A stretch of DNA of 43,361 nt, taken from assembly GCA_024278315.1 (NCBI GenBank), contig JAJRTL010000042.1:1-43361 (forward strand). The letters run 5' to 3'. Position numbers and translations under genes: made by a program. The stretch comes from Planctomycetota bacterium. Its GTDB lineage: Bacteria > Planctomycetota > UBA1135 > GCA-002748355. The notes beneath the pieces were generated by a model. The model saw only the letters and a list, made by a program, of their open reading frames with translations, was not told where the DNA came from and ran no database searches. This document shows positions 20,166 through 28,237 of the stretch, piece after piece (the stretch's first letter is position 1; the number at the start of each line of letters is the position of its first letter).

Positions 20166-20970
20166 CCTTGCTGTTCCTCCTTCCGTCTCGACCTGCGCAA
20201 GTGAACCCGAAGTCATCGGCGAGCAGATCGCGGCCGAAACCGTCCTGCCCCCGACTATCGTTCAGTCCCAGATAGCCCAAGAGACCATTCCGCCCGGTCG
20301 CGCGGTTGTAGGTCCTCCCCGTGCGTGCCTTCTTGATGATCTTCCGTAGTGCCTTCTCGTCGTCCCGGATGGCTTTGTCGAGGATCTTCTCTTCGCTCCT
20401 CGCCACGTAGATGCGACGTCTCATGGCCAGACTTCTCGTCATCAGACGGTTCCGGACCTCTACCCGCTCCTTGGCCGTCAGCGACTTGGGGCTGAGGTAA
20501 TCGGAGCGATACGCAAGCGCTCGAAGGATGCGCAGCCGGTTTCGAGTGAGGCCCCGCGCAGGCTGCCGGTTGAGGCGTGTCTCGATGATGTCGTCAGGAC
20601 TGTTCAGGATTCCATCCCGCCCACGTGACTGGACGACGAGCAGGTCCCCACGGTTCTGATAGACGATCTCCTGGATGGGCAGGAAGGGATCCCTCTTGGC
20701 ATGTGTGGGATAGTTGCCGGCGCTCTCTAGCTCAGCCATATCGACGGGGTAGATCCCGCTGATTCGGTAGACGTCCTCTGCTCCACTCGCAAGACGCTGG
20801 ACCCTCAATTCTCCGATTCCCTGTTTGGCTCGAGTCTCCCGCCCGAGCAGGCTCGGAAACTCAATGGCGGCCGCAAGAGCCACAAGGGCCAGGAAGATGA
20901 GGATGCTGATGAACACAACACCCTCCTGTCCTTCCTCTCGTTTCCCGGATGTGGATCCTTCTACAATCAT
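20155..20970 (-). CDS. Atypical GspG-like pseudopilin lacking Glu5
   Basis: A 271-residue protein with a prepilin-like N-terminus 'GQEG|VVFISILIFLALVALAAAI'. If cut after Gly17, position +5 is Ser instead of the usual Glu, as in GspK-type tip pseudopilins. Two copies of the same loop occur: 'GRDGILNSPDDI' (117-128) and 'GRDGRRNSKDDF' at the very C-terminus (260-271), with a helical, Arg/Lys-rich insertion between them (~135-225). It may be a duplicated or extended GspG-like subunit, or a tip subunit. It overlaps the GspF stop by ATGA. Confidence 0.75.
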   Translation of the reverse strand: MIVEGSTSGKREEGQEGVVFISILIFLALVALAAAIEFPSLLGRETRAKQGIGELRVQRLASGAEDVYRISGIYPVDMAELESAGNYPTHAKRDPFLPIQEIVYQNRGDLLVVQSRGRDGILNSPDDIIETRLNRQPARGLTRNRLRILRALAYRSDYLSPKSLTAKERVEVRNRLMTRSLAMRRRIYVARSEEKILDKAIRDDEKALRKIIKKARTGRTYNRATGRNGLLGYLGLNDSRGQDGFGRDLLADDFGFTCAGRDGRRNSKDDF

Positions 20971-22238
20971 TGCCCCAGACCCTTCATGGCTGAATAGAGC
21001 GTCGTGATGATGATCGCTGCCACCGTTCCGATGATGAGGCCAAGCACAATCGTGATGGCAGGCTCGAGCATCGAGATGGCCTTGGCGACTGCGGCCTTGG
21101 CCTCGCGTTCGTATTTTGTAGACAACCTCTGAAAGGAGAGAGGCAGGCTTCCTGAGTCCTCACCTATGCGCAACATGGACAGGGCCAATGGAGGGAAGAC
21201 CTTCTCCTCGCTCATCGCCTCGGTCAGGCTCGTGCCCTCCATGATCTTCTCCCGGACCTTGGCGAAGCCCCTTCGCATCGGTTCGAGGCTCAGGGAGTTC
21301 TGAGTCAGCTCGAGGCAATGGTGGATGGTGACTCCCGATCCCAGAAGCACATTCAGGTTGCGACAAGCCTGCGAGAGATTGAGGGTCTGAACGATCTTCC
21401 GGATGATCGGCACGCGCACGAAGAAGGAGACCAGTGCGACCCGTCCACGATCCGTCCTGGCCATCATCCAAACGCCGGTCAAGAGCGCGAATGTCCCCAG
21501 GATCACGAAGAGGACGTTGTCCGCCACGATCGATGAGACCGCGATGAGCGCTTTGCTGGCCGCCGGCAGGTTGTCGCTCACCTTGCTGAGAATCCCCGCG
21601 AGTCGCGGAATGACGAAGGACAGCAGGAAGAGTACGAGCCCATAGGCTGCAGCGAGTACGATGCAGGGATAGATCAGTGCGTTTCTTGCAGTGGTCCTCA
21701 ATGCCTCTCGCCATTCGATGAAGTCACCCAAGGCGCCAAAGGCCTGATCCAGGCTTCCGGATTCTTCTCCCGATGCCACCAGCGAGCTGTAGAACTCATC
21801 GAAGCTGCGCGGGTGCGCTCGTAACGAAGCCGCCAGGGGTTCACCCTGGGTCACCGACTCAGCCAGGGATTCATAGACCCTACGAGTCTTCTTGTCCTCC
21901 TCCTGGGCGATGAGCGCCTCCAGCGTGGTGAGGACGGGTACGCCGCTCTCCAAAGAGGTCTGCATGGACTGACTGAAGGCCAACAGGTTTTTGGACGAGA
22001 GGCGGATCCTGGATCCGTGTTCCGCCAGGCCTTCTTCGGTTCCCGAGTCGGGGCCGGCCAACGAAAAGGTCGCCTCAGCCTGATCGGGCTCGGCGGCGTT
22101 CTCCTTGATGGCCCTGGCTTTGAGCATAAACTCACCCTTCTCGCGAAGGGTGTCATGGAGTTCCTGCTCGTCGCCGGCGTCCAGGACAGCCGACGCCGAC
22201 TTGCCATCCACCCCCAGGACTGTGCACTGATAGCGCAT
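20967..22238 (-). CDS. Type II secretion/type IV pilus inner-membrane protein GspF/PilC family
   Basis: A 423-residue protein with two T2SSF domains. The first begins 'LLAFSQSMQTSLESGVPVLTTLEALI' and the second 'IRKIVQTLNLSQACRNLNVLLGSGVTIHHCLELT'. Three membrane helices are visible, including the C-terminal 'AITIVLGLIIGTVAAIIITTLYSAM'. Length and layout are standard apart from a ~90-residue N-terminal extension before the first F domain. It is the polytopic core around which the ATPase is thought to drive pseudopilin extraction. Confidence 0.95.
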   Translation of the reverse strand: MRYQCTVLGVDGKSASAVLDAGDEQELHDTLREKGEFMLKARAIKENAAEPDQAEATFSLAGPDSGTEEGLAEHGSRIRLSSKNLLAFSQSMQTSLESGVPVLTTLEALIAQEEDKKTRRVYESLAESVTQGEPLAASLRAHPRSFDEFYSSLVASGEESGSLDQAFGALGDFIEWREALRTTARNALIYPCIVLAAAYGLVLFLLSFVIPRLAGILSKVSDNLPAASKALIAVSSIVADNVLFVILGTFALLTGVWMMARTDRGRVALVSFFVRVPIIRKIVQTLNLSQACRNLNVLLGSGVTIHHCLELTQNSLSLEPMRRGFAKVREKIMEGTSLTEAMSEEKVFPPLALSMLRIGEDSGSLPLSFQRLSTKYEREAKAAVAKAISMLEPAITIVLGLIIGTVAAIIITTLYSAMKGLGQ

Positions 22239-22258
22239 GTTCTGGGTCGTCCTCGTCC

Positions 22259-22897
22259 TTACTGACGCTGGTGGAGGATGATGCCGATGTCATCGGCACG
22301 GAAATCATCCGTGGAGCGAGCTTGCTGCCTGGTGTCGATGCGCCCATTGGGCCCCGCCGAGAGCAGCATGACGCGCTTGTAGTTGGTTGCGTTTCCGTCC
22401 CATGCCGAGCGAACCAGCATGATGTATGGCCGACCCCATGGATCCAAGGGAGTGCCGTCGGTATATGGGCCGCGCCAGGCGACTTCCCCAGTCGTCGGAT
22501 AGGCCGCTGCGACCGTGGCCTTGGGTGTGTTCAGCACCAGTTGGTTGTCCATGGTATCCCCCTGCGCACCACTGGCCCAGGTGATCCATGCATGTGTCGA
22601 CAGCCAGGGATTGTTGGCGGCCGTGATCGGCGTCGGCCCGCTGGTCAGCACGTAGAGCCGATTGTCGACTCCAGCTGCATCGCGTGCCGGCCAGACACTC
22701 GTGTTCGAATAGAACATCTCCACGCCTGCCGCGAGGGTCTTCACCTCACTCTGTGCACGGGCCCTTCGGCCATCTTCGACGTATCCGCTGATCATGGGTA
22801 CTGCAATTCCAGTCAGCAGAAGGACAACGGCAATCACAACAACGATCTCAACGAGCGTGAAGCCTTGATCGGCGCGCTCTCGGCTTTGATGGGCCAT
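22259..22897 (-). CDS. GspG-like major pseudopilin
   Basis: A 212-residue prepilin with 'QG|FTLVEIVVVIAVVLLLTGI' (Gly12 before the cut, Glu at +5). It carries the GspG marker 'PLDPWGRPYIML' and the calcium-loop region 'AGPNGRIDTRQQARSTDDF' near the C-terminus. AAGGA lies a few bases upstream of ATG 22897. It is the first gene of the minus-strand operon and diverges from the ATPase gene across 189 bp. As first gene and best GspG match it is the likely major pseudopilin. Confidence 0.9.
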   Translation of the reverse strand: MAHQSRERADQGFTLVEIVVVIAVVLLLTGIAVPMISGYVEDGRRARAQSEVKTLAAGVEMFYSNTSVWPARDAAGVDNRLYVLTSGPTPITAANNPWLSTHAWITWASGAQGDTMDNQLVLNTPKATVAAAYPTTGEVAWRGPYTDGTPLDPWGRPYIMLVRSAWDGNATNYKRVMLLSAGPNGRIDTRQQARSTDDFRADDIGIILHQRQ

Positions 22898-23086
22898 AGC
22901 AGTTCCTTCCCCCTTGGGTTCTCTTGGTGAGACAGACTGTCGAATCCTGCGACACTGTCCAACTCTTCATCGGACCCAGGAGAAGGATGCTTGAGGGACA
23001 ATCTGGGTGCTTGGTAACGCCCTTGGCAAGGAGGATTTTTGGCTCCAGCCCCCAAGTTCCGGCACATGGATGTCGATCCTAGGTAG
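22898..23086. promoter_or_regulatory. Divergent intergenic region between pseudopilin operon and gspE-like gene
   Basis: The only divergent point in the secretion locus, so it must carry promoters for both arms. Candidate -35-like TTGGAC/TTGAGG hexamers are present but none has a good -10 partner at 16-18 bp, so no exact promoter is called. No terminator-like hairpin was seen here. Confidence 0.4.
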
Positions 23087-24775
23087 ATGCTGACCCACTC
23101 AGAGACGCTTGTACTCCGCGTTGCGGAGGCCACGGGAGAAGAGGCTACGACTCTCCAACTGCTGTACGAAGAGGCAGGAAGGAAGGAGAGGGAGTTCTTC
23201 TCCCGGCTGGTGGAGCGCGAGCTCATCCAGGAAGAAGCCTGCTATCGGATCTGGGCAGAAGCACTGGACATGAGCTACCACTCCTTGTCCTCCCGAGAAC
23301 TGGCACCCTCCCTCCTACACAGGTTGCCTCTCCAGATCGGGCAGCGCTATGGTGCCGTGATCATCGATGAGGGCGAGGATTGGATCGAGGTCGCACTTTC
23401 CCACCCCTTCGACCGTGAGGCACAGGCCACGATCGAGAGGGTCACGAGCAAGAAGGTCCGCCCAGCGATCAGCTCGCCTCACGCCATCCAGGTCGCGCTC
23501 GCCAGACAGGCCAAGGGTCGAAGTGGCATCGAAGGCCTCCTGGCCAGCTTCGATTCGGATGGCGGAAAGAACGAAGCCTTTGCCAACGCGCAGGCACTCA
23601 AGCAGATCACCGGAAGCGATGGTGTCGTCCAACTCGTGGACTACCTGCTGGAGGAGGCTCTGCGCCAGAAGGCCAGTGACATCCACCTGGAAACAACAGG
23701 CGACCATCTCCGTTGTCGGTACCGCATCGACGGCGAGCTGGAGACGGTGCATCGCTTCCCGCTCGATGTCCAGGCACCCTTGGTCTCACGCATCAAGGTC
23801 ATGTCCGGCCTGGACATCTCGGAGAAACGAAAACCCCAGGATGGGCGATTCATCCAGGGCGGAGACAGCGGCGCAGTCGAATTGCGTGTATCCGTCCTCC
23901 CTACCGTGAATGGTGAGAAGATCGTCTTGCGCATCCTGGACAAGGGCGGCGCCTTGTTGGATCTCGACCACGTCGGTTTCAGCGATCGCAACCTGATGGC
24001 CTTTCGCAAGGGCATCCACTGCGCAAACGGTCTCGTGTTGATCACTGGCCCCACAGGCAGCGGCAAGACCACCAGCCTCTATGCGGCCCTGACCGAGATC
24101 AACGAAGACAGGATCAACATCATTACGGTCGAGGACCCGGTGGAGTACGAACTCCTGGGAACGGCTCAGGTGCAGGTCGACCCCAAAGCCGGCCGTACCT
24201 TCGCCGGAACGCTGCGAAGCATCCTCCGCCAGGATCCAGATGTGGTGATGGTGGGCGAGATCCGCGACGCCGAGACAGCCACGATCGCGATCCAAGCAGC
24301 CCTTACAGGACACCGGGTCTTCTCGACCCTGCACACCAACGATGCTGTTGGGGCGATCTATCGCTTGCTCGACATGGGAATCGAGCCCTATCTGTTGGGA
24401 CCAGCCCTGCGCTGCGTCACGGCGCAACGTCTGGTATCCAGGGTCTGCCCCAACTGTTCGGCGCCTCATGAACCTGAGGACCATATCCTTCGAGCCCTAC
24501 GCTGGCCCGAGGGACTGCCGAAGACCGGTATCCGCTTGGGAAAAGGATGCGAACTCTGCCGGAACAAGGGACGCTTGGGCCGCATTGCCCTCCACGAGGT
24601 CCTCTACCTCGACAGTCATCTGCAGGGGGCGGTCACGAAGGCGGTCGATGATGACCAGTTCGTGGAGATGGCCAAGCAATCCGGCCATCGGAGCTTGTTG
24701 GTCGACGGTCTCAAGAAGGCGATGCAGGGGCTGGTGGTTCCCGAGGATCTGCTCGGGATCGTCCGCGTCGACTGA
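23087..24775 (+). CDS. GspE/PilB-type secretion ATPase
   Basis: A 562-residue hexameric motor ATPase. An N-terminal MshEN/T2SSE_N-like domain (~1-145) is followed by the N2 domain ('ASDIHLETTGDHLRCRYRIDG') and the ATPase core. Walker A is 'GPTGSGKTTS' (321-330), the Asp box lies around 'INIITVEDPVEYELLG', and Walker B/His boxes around 'DPDVVMVGEIRDAETA' and 'TGHRVFSTLHTNDA'. A zinc-binding CX2C pair of pairs is present ('CPNC' and 'CELC'), as in GspE and PilB. It powers pseudopilus assembly from the cytoplasmic face. No PilT-type retraction ATPase is in the window. Confidence 0.95.
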   Translation: MLTHSETLVLRVAEATGEEATTLQLLYEEAGRKEREFFSRLVERELIQEEACYRIWAEALDMSYHSLSSRELAPSLLHRLPLQIGQRYGAVIIDEGEDWIEVALSHPFDREAQATIERVTSKKVRPAISSPHAIQVALARQAKGRSGIEGLLASFDSDGGKNEAFANAQALKQITGSDGVVQLVDYLLEEALRQKASDIHLETTGDHLRCRYRIDGELETVHRFPLDVQAPLVSRIKVMSGLDISEKRKPQDGRFIQGGDSGAVELRVSVLPTVNGEKIVLRILDKGGALLDLDHVGFSDRNLMAFRKGIHCANGLVLITGPTGSGKTTSLYAALTEINEDRINIITVEDPVEYELLGTAQVQVDPKAGRTFAGTLRSILRQDPDVVMVGEIRDAETATIAIQAALTGHRVFSTLHTNDAVGAIYRLLDMGIEPYLLGPALRCVTAQRLVSRVCPNCSAPHEPEDHILRALRWPEGLPKTGIRLGKGCELCRNKGRLGRIALHEVLYLDSHLQGAVTKAVDDDQFVEMAKQSGHRSLLVDGLKKAMQGLVVPEDLLGIVRVD

Positions 24776-24777
24776 GT

Positions 24778-24803
24778 CGCCCCAAGCAAGGCTCTCGGGG
24801 CCA
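24778..24803. terminator. Weak bidirectional terminator between convergent gspE-like and aminopeptidase genes
   Basis: In the 31-bp gap between the two stops there is a GCCCC ... GGGGC inverted repeat with a 12-13-base loop. There is no T-run on either side, so it would be a poor intrinsic terminator. It is listed because it is the only structure in the gap. Confidence 0.25.
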
Positions 24804-24806
24804 GGT

Positions 24807-26267
24807 TCAGATGCTGCGAACCATCTCTTCCACCAGAGCCACGCCAAAGCCTGTGCCACGGCCTTGATGACTGGACGGGCCGGCCAGGTCGATGTGGCAC
24901 CATCTGGCCTTGGTGTCATCCAGGTGTGCAAAGACGAACTGTGCAGCACAGGCACTCTGTGCGTTCATCCGGTTCTTGACGCTGTTGCGCATGTCGGCCA
25001 CCGGGCTTGTGAATTCACTCTGGTAGAATTCGGGAGCGAAAGGCAAGGGGTGACAGAGGTCGCCAGACTTGCGACCGGATCGAATGCACAGATCCTCGAG
25101 ATCCTGATCGTTGCTGACGATGGCTGCGTGCAGGTTTCCGGTGGCGACGAGTTGAGCACCCGTCAGGGTGGCTGCATCGATGACCACATCCGCCTTGAGC
25201 TTCCGTGACGCGTAGCTCACGCCATCGGCCAGCACGAGTCTTCCTTCGGCATCGGTATTGTTGATCTCCACGGTCTTCCCCGAGTGCATCTCGAGGATGT
25301 CGTCCGGCTTGTAGGCACGGGGTCCGATGGCATTCTCGGCGAGACACAGCAGGAGTGTGACGCGGTGCTTGCAAGCCGTGGAGGCCAGGGCGTGGAAGGC
25401 ACCGAGCATCGCAGCCGCCCCACCCATGTCTCCCTTCATGCCGGACATACCACCTTGGATCTTGATGTTGAGTCCTCCCGTGTCATAGGTGATGCCCTTG
25501 CCGACCAGAGCAACGTGCTGATTCCGCGCCTTGCCCGGGTCGTAACTGGCGATCAACAGCCTGGGAGCTTCCAGAGCACAGCGACCCACTGCGTGGATGC
25601 CTCCCAAGCCCTCCTTCAGGAGAGCCTCTCCTTTGATCTCCCGGATCTTGACTCCGGTGAGTCCACGCAACCATGCGCGAGCCTCCTTGGCCAAGGCCCC
25701 TGGGTGCATGTCCGTGGGCGGACTGTCCACGAGGCGGCATGCCTGCCGGGTGGCCTCCATGATGGCCTTGGACTCCTTGCTGATCCGCAAGACCTTCCCC
25801 TTGGGATCCAGGACGAGAAGGGTCAGCTTCGAGGCACCCTTCTTCTTCGCACTCTTGCGGGAGAAAAGAGGCAGGCATCGAACGATCGCGTTGAGCCAAG
25901 GTGTGATCTGTTCGGCATCCTCGACAAGAAGAAGTAGCGCTGCTTTCTTACGGCTTCCGAAACCAGAACCCGCAAAGAGACGACGGAGACTCTCGGCGCG
26001 TGCGGGGCTGTTGTATCGGCTGCCTTCGGGCGGCAGCAGGCCCAGGCTGACCTTGGCTGGATCACCTTCACAGAGCGCCGATTCGCCGGCCCCCATGTTG
26101 CCAGGATCCAGGTCGGCCAGCAGCCGGGTCACGGCGCCTGAGAGGGCCTTCGGGAGATCCCTGCCAAGACGGGCCTTGGTCACGGTCTTGCCCGAGCCCA
26201 GGACCAACAGCGATGAGTTTCCCTTGGTGAGGGAAGAGAGTGATGTGGCGAAGTGAAGACGAGTCAT
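24807..26267 (-). CDS. Leucyl aminopeptidase, M17 family
   Basis: A 486-residue cytosolic dinuclear metallopeptidase. Metal and catalytic motifs are intact: 'LVGKGITYDTGGLNIK' (Lys and Asp ligands), 'GMKGDMGGAAAM', and the family signature 'NTDAEGRLVLADG'. The C-terminal catalytic domain (~160-486) follows a less conserved N-terminal macro-like domain. The start was moved from 26357 to ATG 26267 ('MTRLHFATSL'), since the longer form runs into the neighbouring terminator. M17 enzymes release N-terminal residues from peptides, usually as hexamers with Mn/Zn. Confidence 0.95.
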   Translation of the reverse strand: MTRLHFATSLSSLTKGNSSLLVLGSGKTVTKARLGRDLPKALSGAVTRLLADLDPGNMGAGESALCEGDPAKVSLGLLPPEGSRYNSPARAESLRRLFAGSGFGSRKKAALLLLVEDAEQITPWLNAIVRCLPLFSRKSAKKKGASKLTLLVLDPKGKVLRISKESKAIMEATRQACRLVDSPPTDMHPGALAKEARAWLRGLTGVKIREIKGEALLKEGLGGIHAVGRCALEAPRLLIASYDPGKARNQHVALVGKGITYDTGGLNIKIQGGMSGMKGDMGGAAAMLGAFHALASTACKHRVTLLLCLAENAIGPRAYKPDDILEMHSGKTVEINNTDAEGRLVLADGVSYASRKLKADVVIDAATLTGAQLVATGNLHAAIVSNDQDLEDLCIRSGRKSGDLCHPLPFAPEFYQSEFTSPVADMRNSVKNRMNAQSACAAQFVFAHLDDTKARWCHIDLAGPSSHQGRGTGFGVALVEEMVRSI

Positions 26268-26332
26268 GCCTTGCAGTATGCCCACAGCCCACCGCAGAGG
26301 CGATTTCATTTCCTGCGGCGAAGCCTGCCCTG

Positions 26333-26378
26333 AAAACGCGAAGAGCCCCGCCCCCACCGAAGGGAGGAGCGAGGCTCT
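26333..26378 (-). terminator. Rho-independent terminator of the Cys-pair protein gene
   Basis: Read on the minus strand, AGAGCC-TCGC-TCC-TCCC pairs with GGGGGCGGGGCTCT around a TTCG tetraloop-like turn, with a few G-U pairs, followed by TTCGCGTTTTC. It lies ~55 bp after the stop at 26432. Its tail is the same decamer (TTCGCGTTTT) as the dnaK terminator. Confidence 0.85.
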
Positions 26379-26431
26379 GTCATCGATCCCTCACCAGTTC
26401 GTCGCGGGGAGGGATGGGTCTGGCTCAGGAA

Positions 26432-27529
26432 CTACTGACCGATCTTCGAGGCCTTGGGCGAGTCGCAGCAGCTGCCCTGAGCCTTCGCACCATCCTTCTT
26501 GGATCCCTTGGGGGCATTGAGGGCAGTCGTAGAGGCCTTCAAGAGCGCGCTGGCGGAAGCCAAGGCCTTGCCGCTGGCCTCGCAGGCCTGGCTGGTCAGG
26601 GAGCTCTTCCCGATCAGGTCCGCGTGCTTCTTGACGAGACCGCTCGTGGAGCAGGAAAGACCCGCATGGACCTTGCTGATCTCGGTGTTCTGAGCGGTCA
26701 CGGAGGCCATGACCATCTTGGGGAGCTGCAGTCCCTTGGAGCTCAGGAGCTTCATGTCCGACTGGAGCTGCTTGCGCAGCTTGGGATCGATCTTCTGAAG
26801 GTCCTTGTTGGCGAGGGCCCAGGAGTCGGTCAGCTTCTGGGCAGCAGCGTAGATCGCTGGAGTCTTGGGTGCACTCTCGCCCGCTCCGCAGCAACCGCCT
26901 TGTGCCTTGGCAGTCGCCTTGGCACCGCCGCTGGCAGCATCATCGCAACCCGCTTCGTCACCACAACCGGCCTGTGCAGTCTTGGCAGCCTTTGCCTCTT
27001 CTGCTCCACAGCATCCGCCGGCCTTGGCGGCCTTGGTGTTGCTGGAGAGGATCACGCGTGCCGCATGGAGACTCTTGGCATTGATGGCGCGCAGATTCCC
27101 AATGGCCTTCACTTCAGCCATGAGATCCTTCGCCAGAGCGGGGTCACAGTTCTCGTGCTGGGCCACGCGCGTCAGATTCTGGCTAGCATCGGCATACAGC
27201 TTGTCGAGCATGACGATCGTCTTGCCCAGACGGCTCCCGTAGGGGCAGGTCTCATTGAGGCGAGAAAAGGCAGCGGCGACGGCCTTCTTGTCGGCGGAAT
27301 CCAACTTCTGAAAGATGGCCACCTGGCTCGTCGCAGTTTTTGCATCCACTTTCTGCCCACTCTTCGACGCGCCCTTCGACGCAACTGCGCCGCTCTCGCA
27401 GCAAGCGCTCTTGGCGCCCGCATCCGGGCATTCAGCCTCTGCCTTCTGGCCCTCTGCCTTCTGGGCAGAGACCGTGGCAACGAGAACGAGGGGTAGCAGA
27501 CTGGGAAGAAGGGTACGAAGAATCTTCAT
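26432..27529 (-). CDS. Secreted Ala-rich protein with repeated Cys-Cys motifs, unknown function
   Basis: A 365-residue protein with a signal peptide ('MKILRTLLPSLLPLVLVATVSAQ'). The mature part is Ala/Lys-rich and has many cysteines, several in adjacent pairs within similar frames: 'SACCESG', 'AGGCCGAEEAK', 'QGGCCGAGES', 'QGSCCDSPK', plus 'QAGCGDEAGCDD'. Between them are helical segments ('TIVMLDKLYADASQNLTRVAQHENC', 'LRKQLQSDMKLLSSKG'). Metal binding or disulfide-linked folding is plausible but not shown. No family recognised. The start was moved from 27550 to ATG 27529, with GGAG seven bases upstream. It is a single gene with its own terminator. Confidence 0.75.
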   Translation of the reverse strand: MKILRTLLPSLLPLVLVATVSAQKAEGQKAEAECPDAGAKSACCESGAVASKGASKSGQKVDAKTATSQVAIFQKLDSADKKAVAAAFSRLNETCPYGSRLGKTIVMLDKLYADASQNLTRVAQHENCDPALAKDLMAEVKAIGNLRAINAKSLHAARVILSSNTKAAKAGGCCGAEEAKAAKTAQAGCGDEAGCDDAASGGAKATAKAQGGCCGAGESAPKTPAIYAAAQKLTDSWALANKDLQKIDPKLRKQLQSDMKLLSSKGLQLPKMVMASVTAQNTEISKVHAGLSCSTSGLVKKHADLIGKSSLTSQACEASGKALASASALLKASTTALNAPKGSKKDGAKAQGSCCDSPKASKIGQ

Positions 27530-27560
27530 CTGGTGGCTCCAAGGCAGCATGATCGAGGGG

Positions 27561-27577
27561 TGCCGGCCTTGCCGGCA
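27561..27577. repeat. Perfect inverted repeat between divergent genes
   Basis: TGCCGGC-CTT-GCCGGCA (7-bp arms, 3-base spacer) lies in the 101-bp gap between the Cys-pair protein gene (minus) and the DTW gene (plus). No T-run follows on either strand, so it looks more like an operator or leader hairpin than a terminator. Confidence 0.4.
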
Positions 27578-27630
27578 GAAATTCCAGTCAGAGATTCTAG
27601 GGGTTCTTCCCCCATTGCACCACCAGCCAA

Positions 27631-28230
27631 TTGCCTAGCGACCGATCCAAGCGCAGCCCCACTTGCACCCGTTGTGGCCTCCTCGAACAGGATTGTGTCT
27701 GCCAGGATCTGCAATCCGTGGATCCTGCCCTCGATATCCGGCTTCTCATCCATGTCACAGAGTCCTTCCGGCAGTCCAATACCGGGCGAATGGCCCACCT
27801 CCTGCTCCGGGGGAGCCGGATCATCGACTACGGCGCCAGGGACCAGCCGCTCACACGGGCCCGCCTGACCCCAGAGGGCCGGACGGGATTCCTCCTCTAC
27901 CCAGGCCCTCACGCGGAAATTGCCAGGCCAGAGGCCCTGGCAGGACTGGAGGACCCCTATCTGATCGTCCTGGATGGAAGCTGGAGCCAGACCCGTGCCA
28001 TGTATCAACGCAATCGGGCTTTGCATGGTCTCCGCAAGCTCTGCCTCCCTCCGGGGCCCTCACCAAGGTGGCAACAGCGACGACCGCCAGCCCCCAATCA
28101 CTACTGCACTCTGGAAGCCCTGATCCACCTCTTGGACGCCTTGGGCCAGTCCGATCTTTGCCCCCCGCTCTGGGACGCCTTGGAACTTGTGCAAGGGCGA
28201 CTGGCTCGCCAACGAGGACGGCAGAAGTAA
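27631..28230 (+). CDS. DTW-domain tRNA-uridine aminocarboxypropyltransferase
   Basis: A 199-residue enzyme of the DTW (TDD) family, whose members (E. coli TapT) add the acp group from S-adenosylmethionine to a tRNA uridine. Four N-terminal cysteines, 'CTRCGLLEQDCVCQ', form the zinc site. The DTW motif appears as 'VLDGSWSQTRAMYQ' with Ser in place of Thr, a common variant. The C-terminal 'RWQQRRPPAPNHYCTLEAL' matches the family's arginine-rich and YCTLEA block. Start is TTG at 27631, the only usable start after an in-frame stop at 27598. Cytoplasmic; stands alone on the plus strand. Confidence 0.9.
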   Translation: MPSDRSKRSPTCTRCGLLEQDCVCQDLQSVDPALDIRLLIHVTESFRQSNTGRMAHLLLRGSRIIDYGARDQPLTRARLTPEGRTGFLLYPGPHAEIARPEALAGLEDPYLIVLDGSWSQTRAMYQRNRALHGLRKLCLPPGPSPRWQQRRPPAPNHYCTLEALIHLLDALGQSDLCPPLWDALELVQGRLARQRGRQK

Positions 28231-28237
28231 CCGCAGA

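Noticed and set aside
26240-27496. 418-residue plus-strand ORF over the aminopeptidase start and Cys-pair gene
   Set aside because: It crosses a strong terminator and two minus-strand genes with good signals; codon pattern follows the opposite strand.
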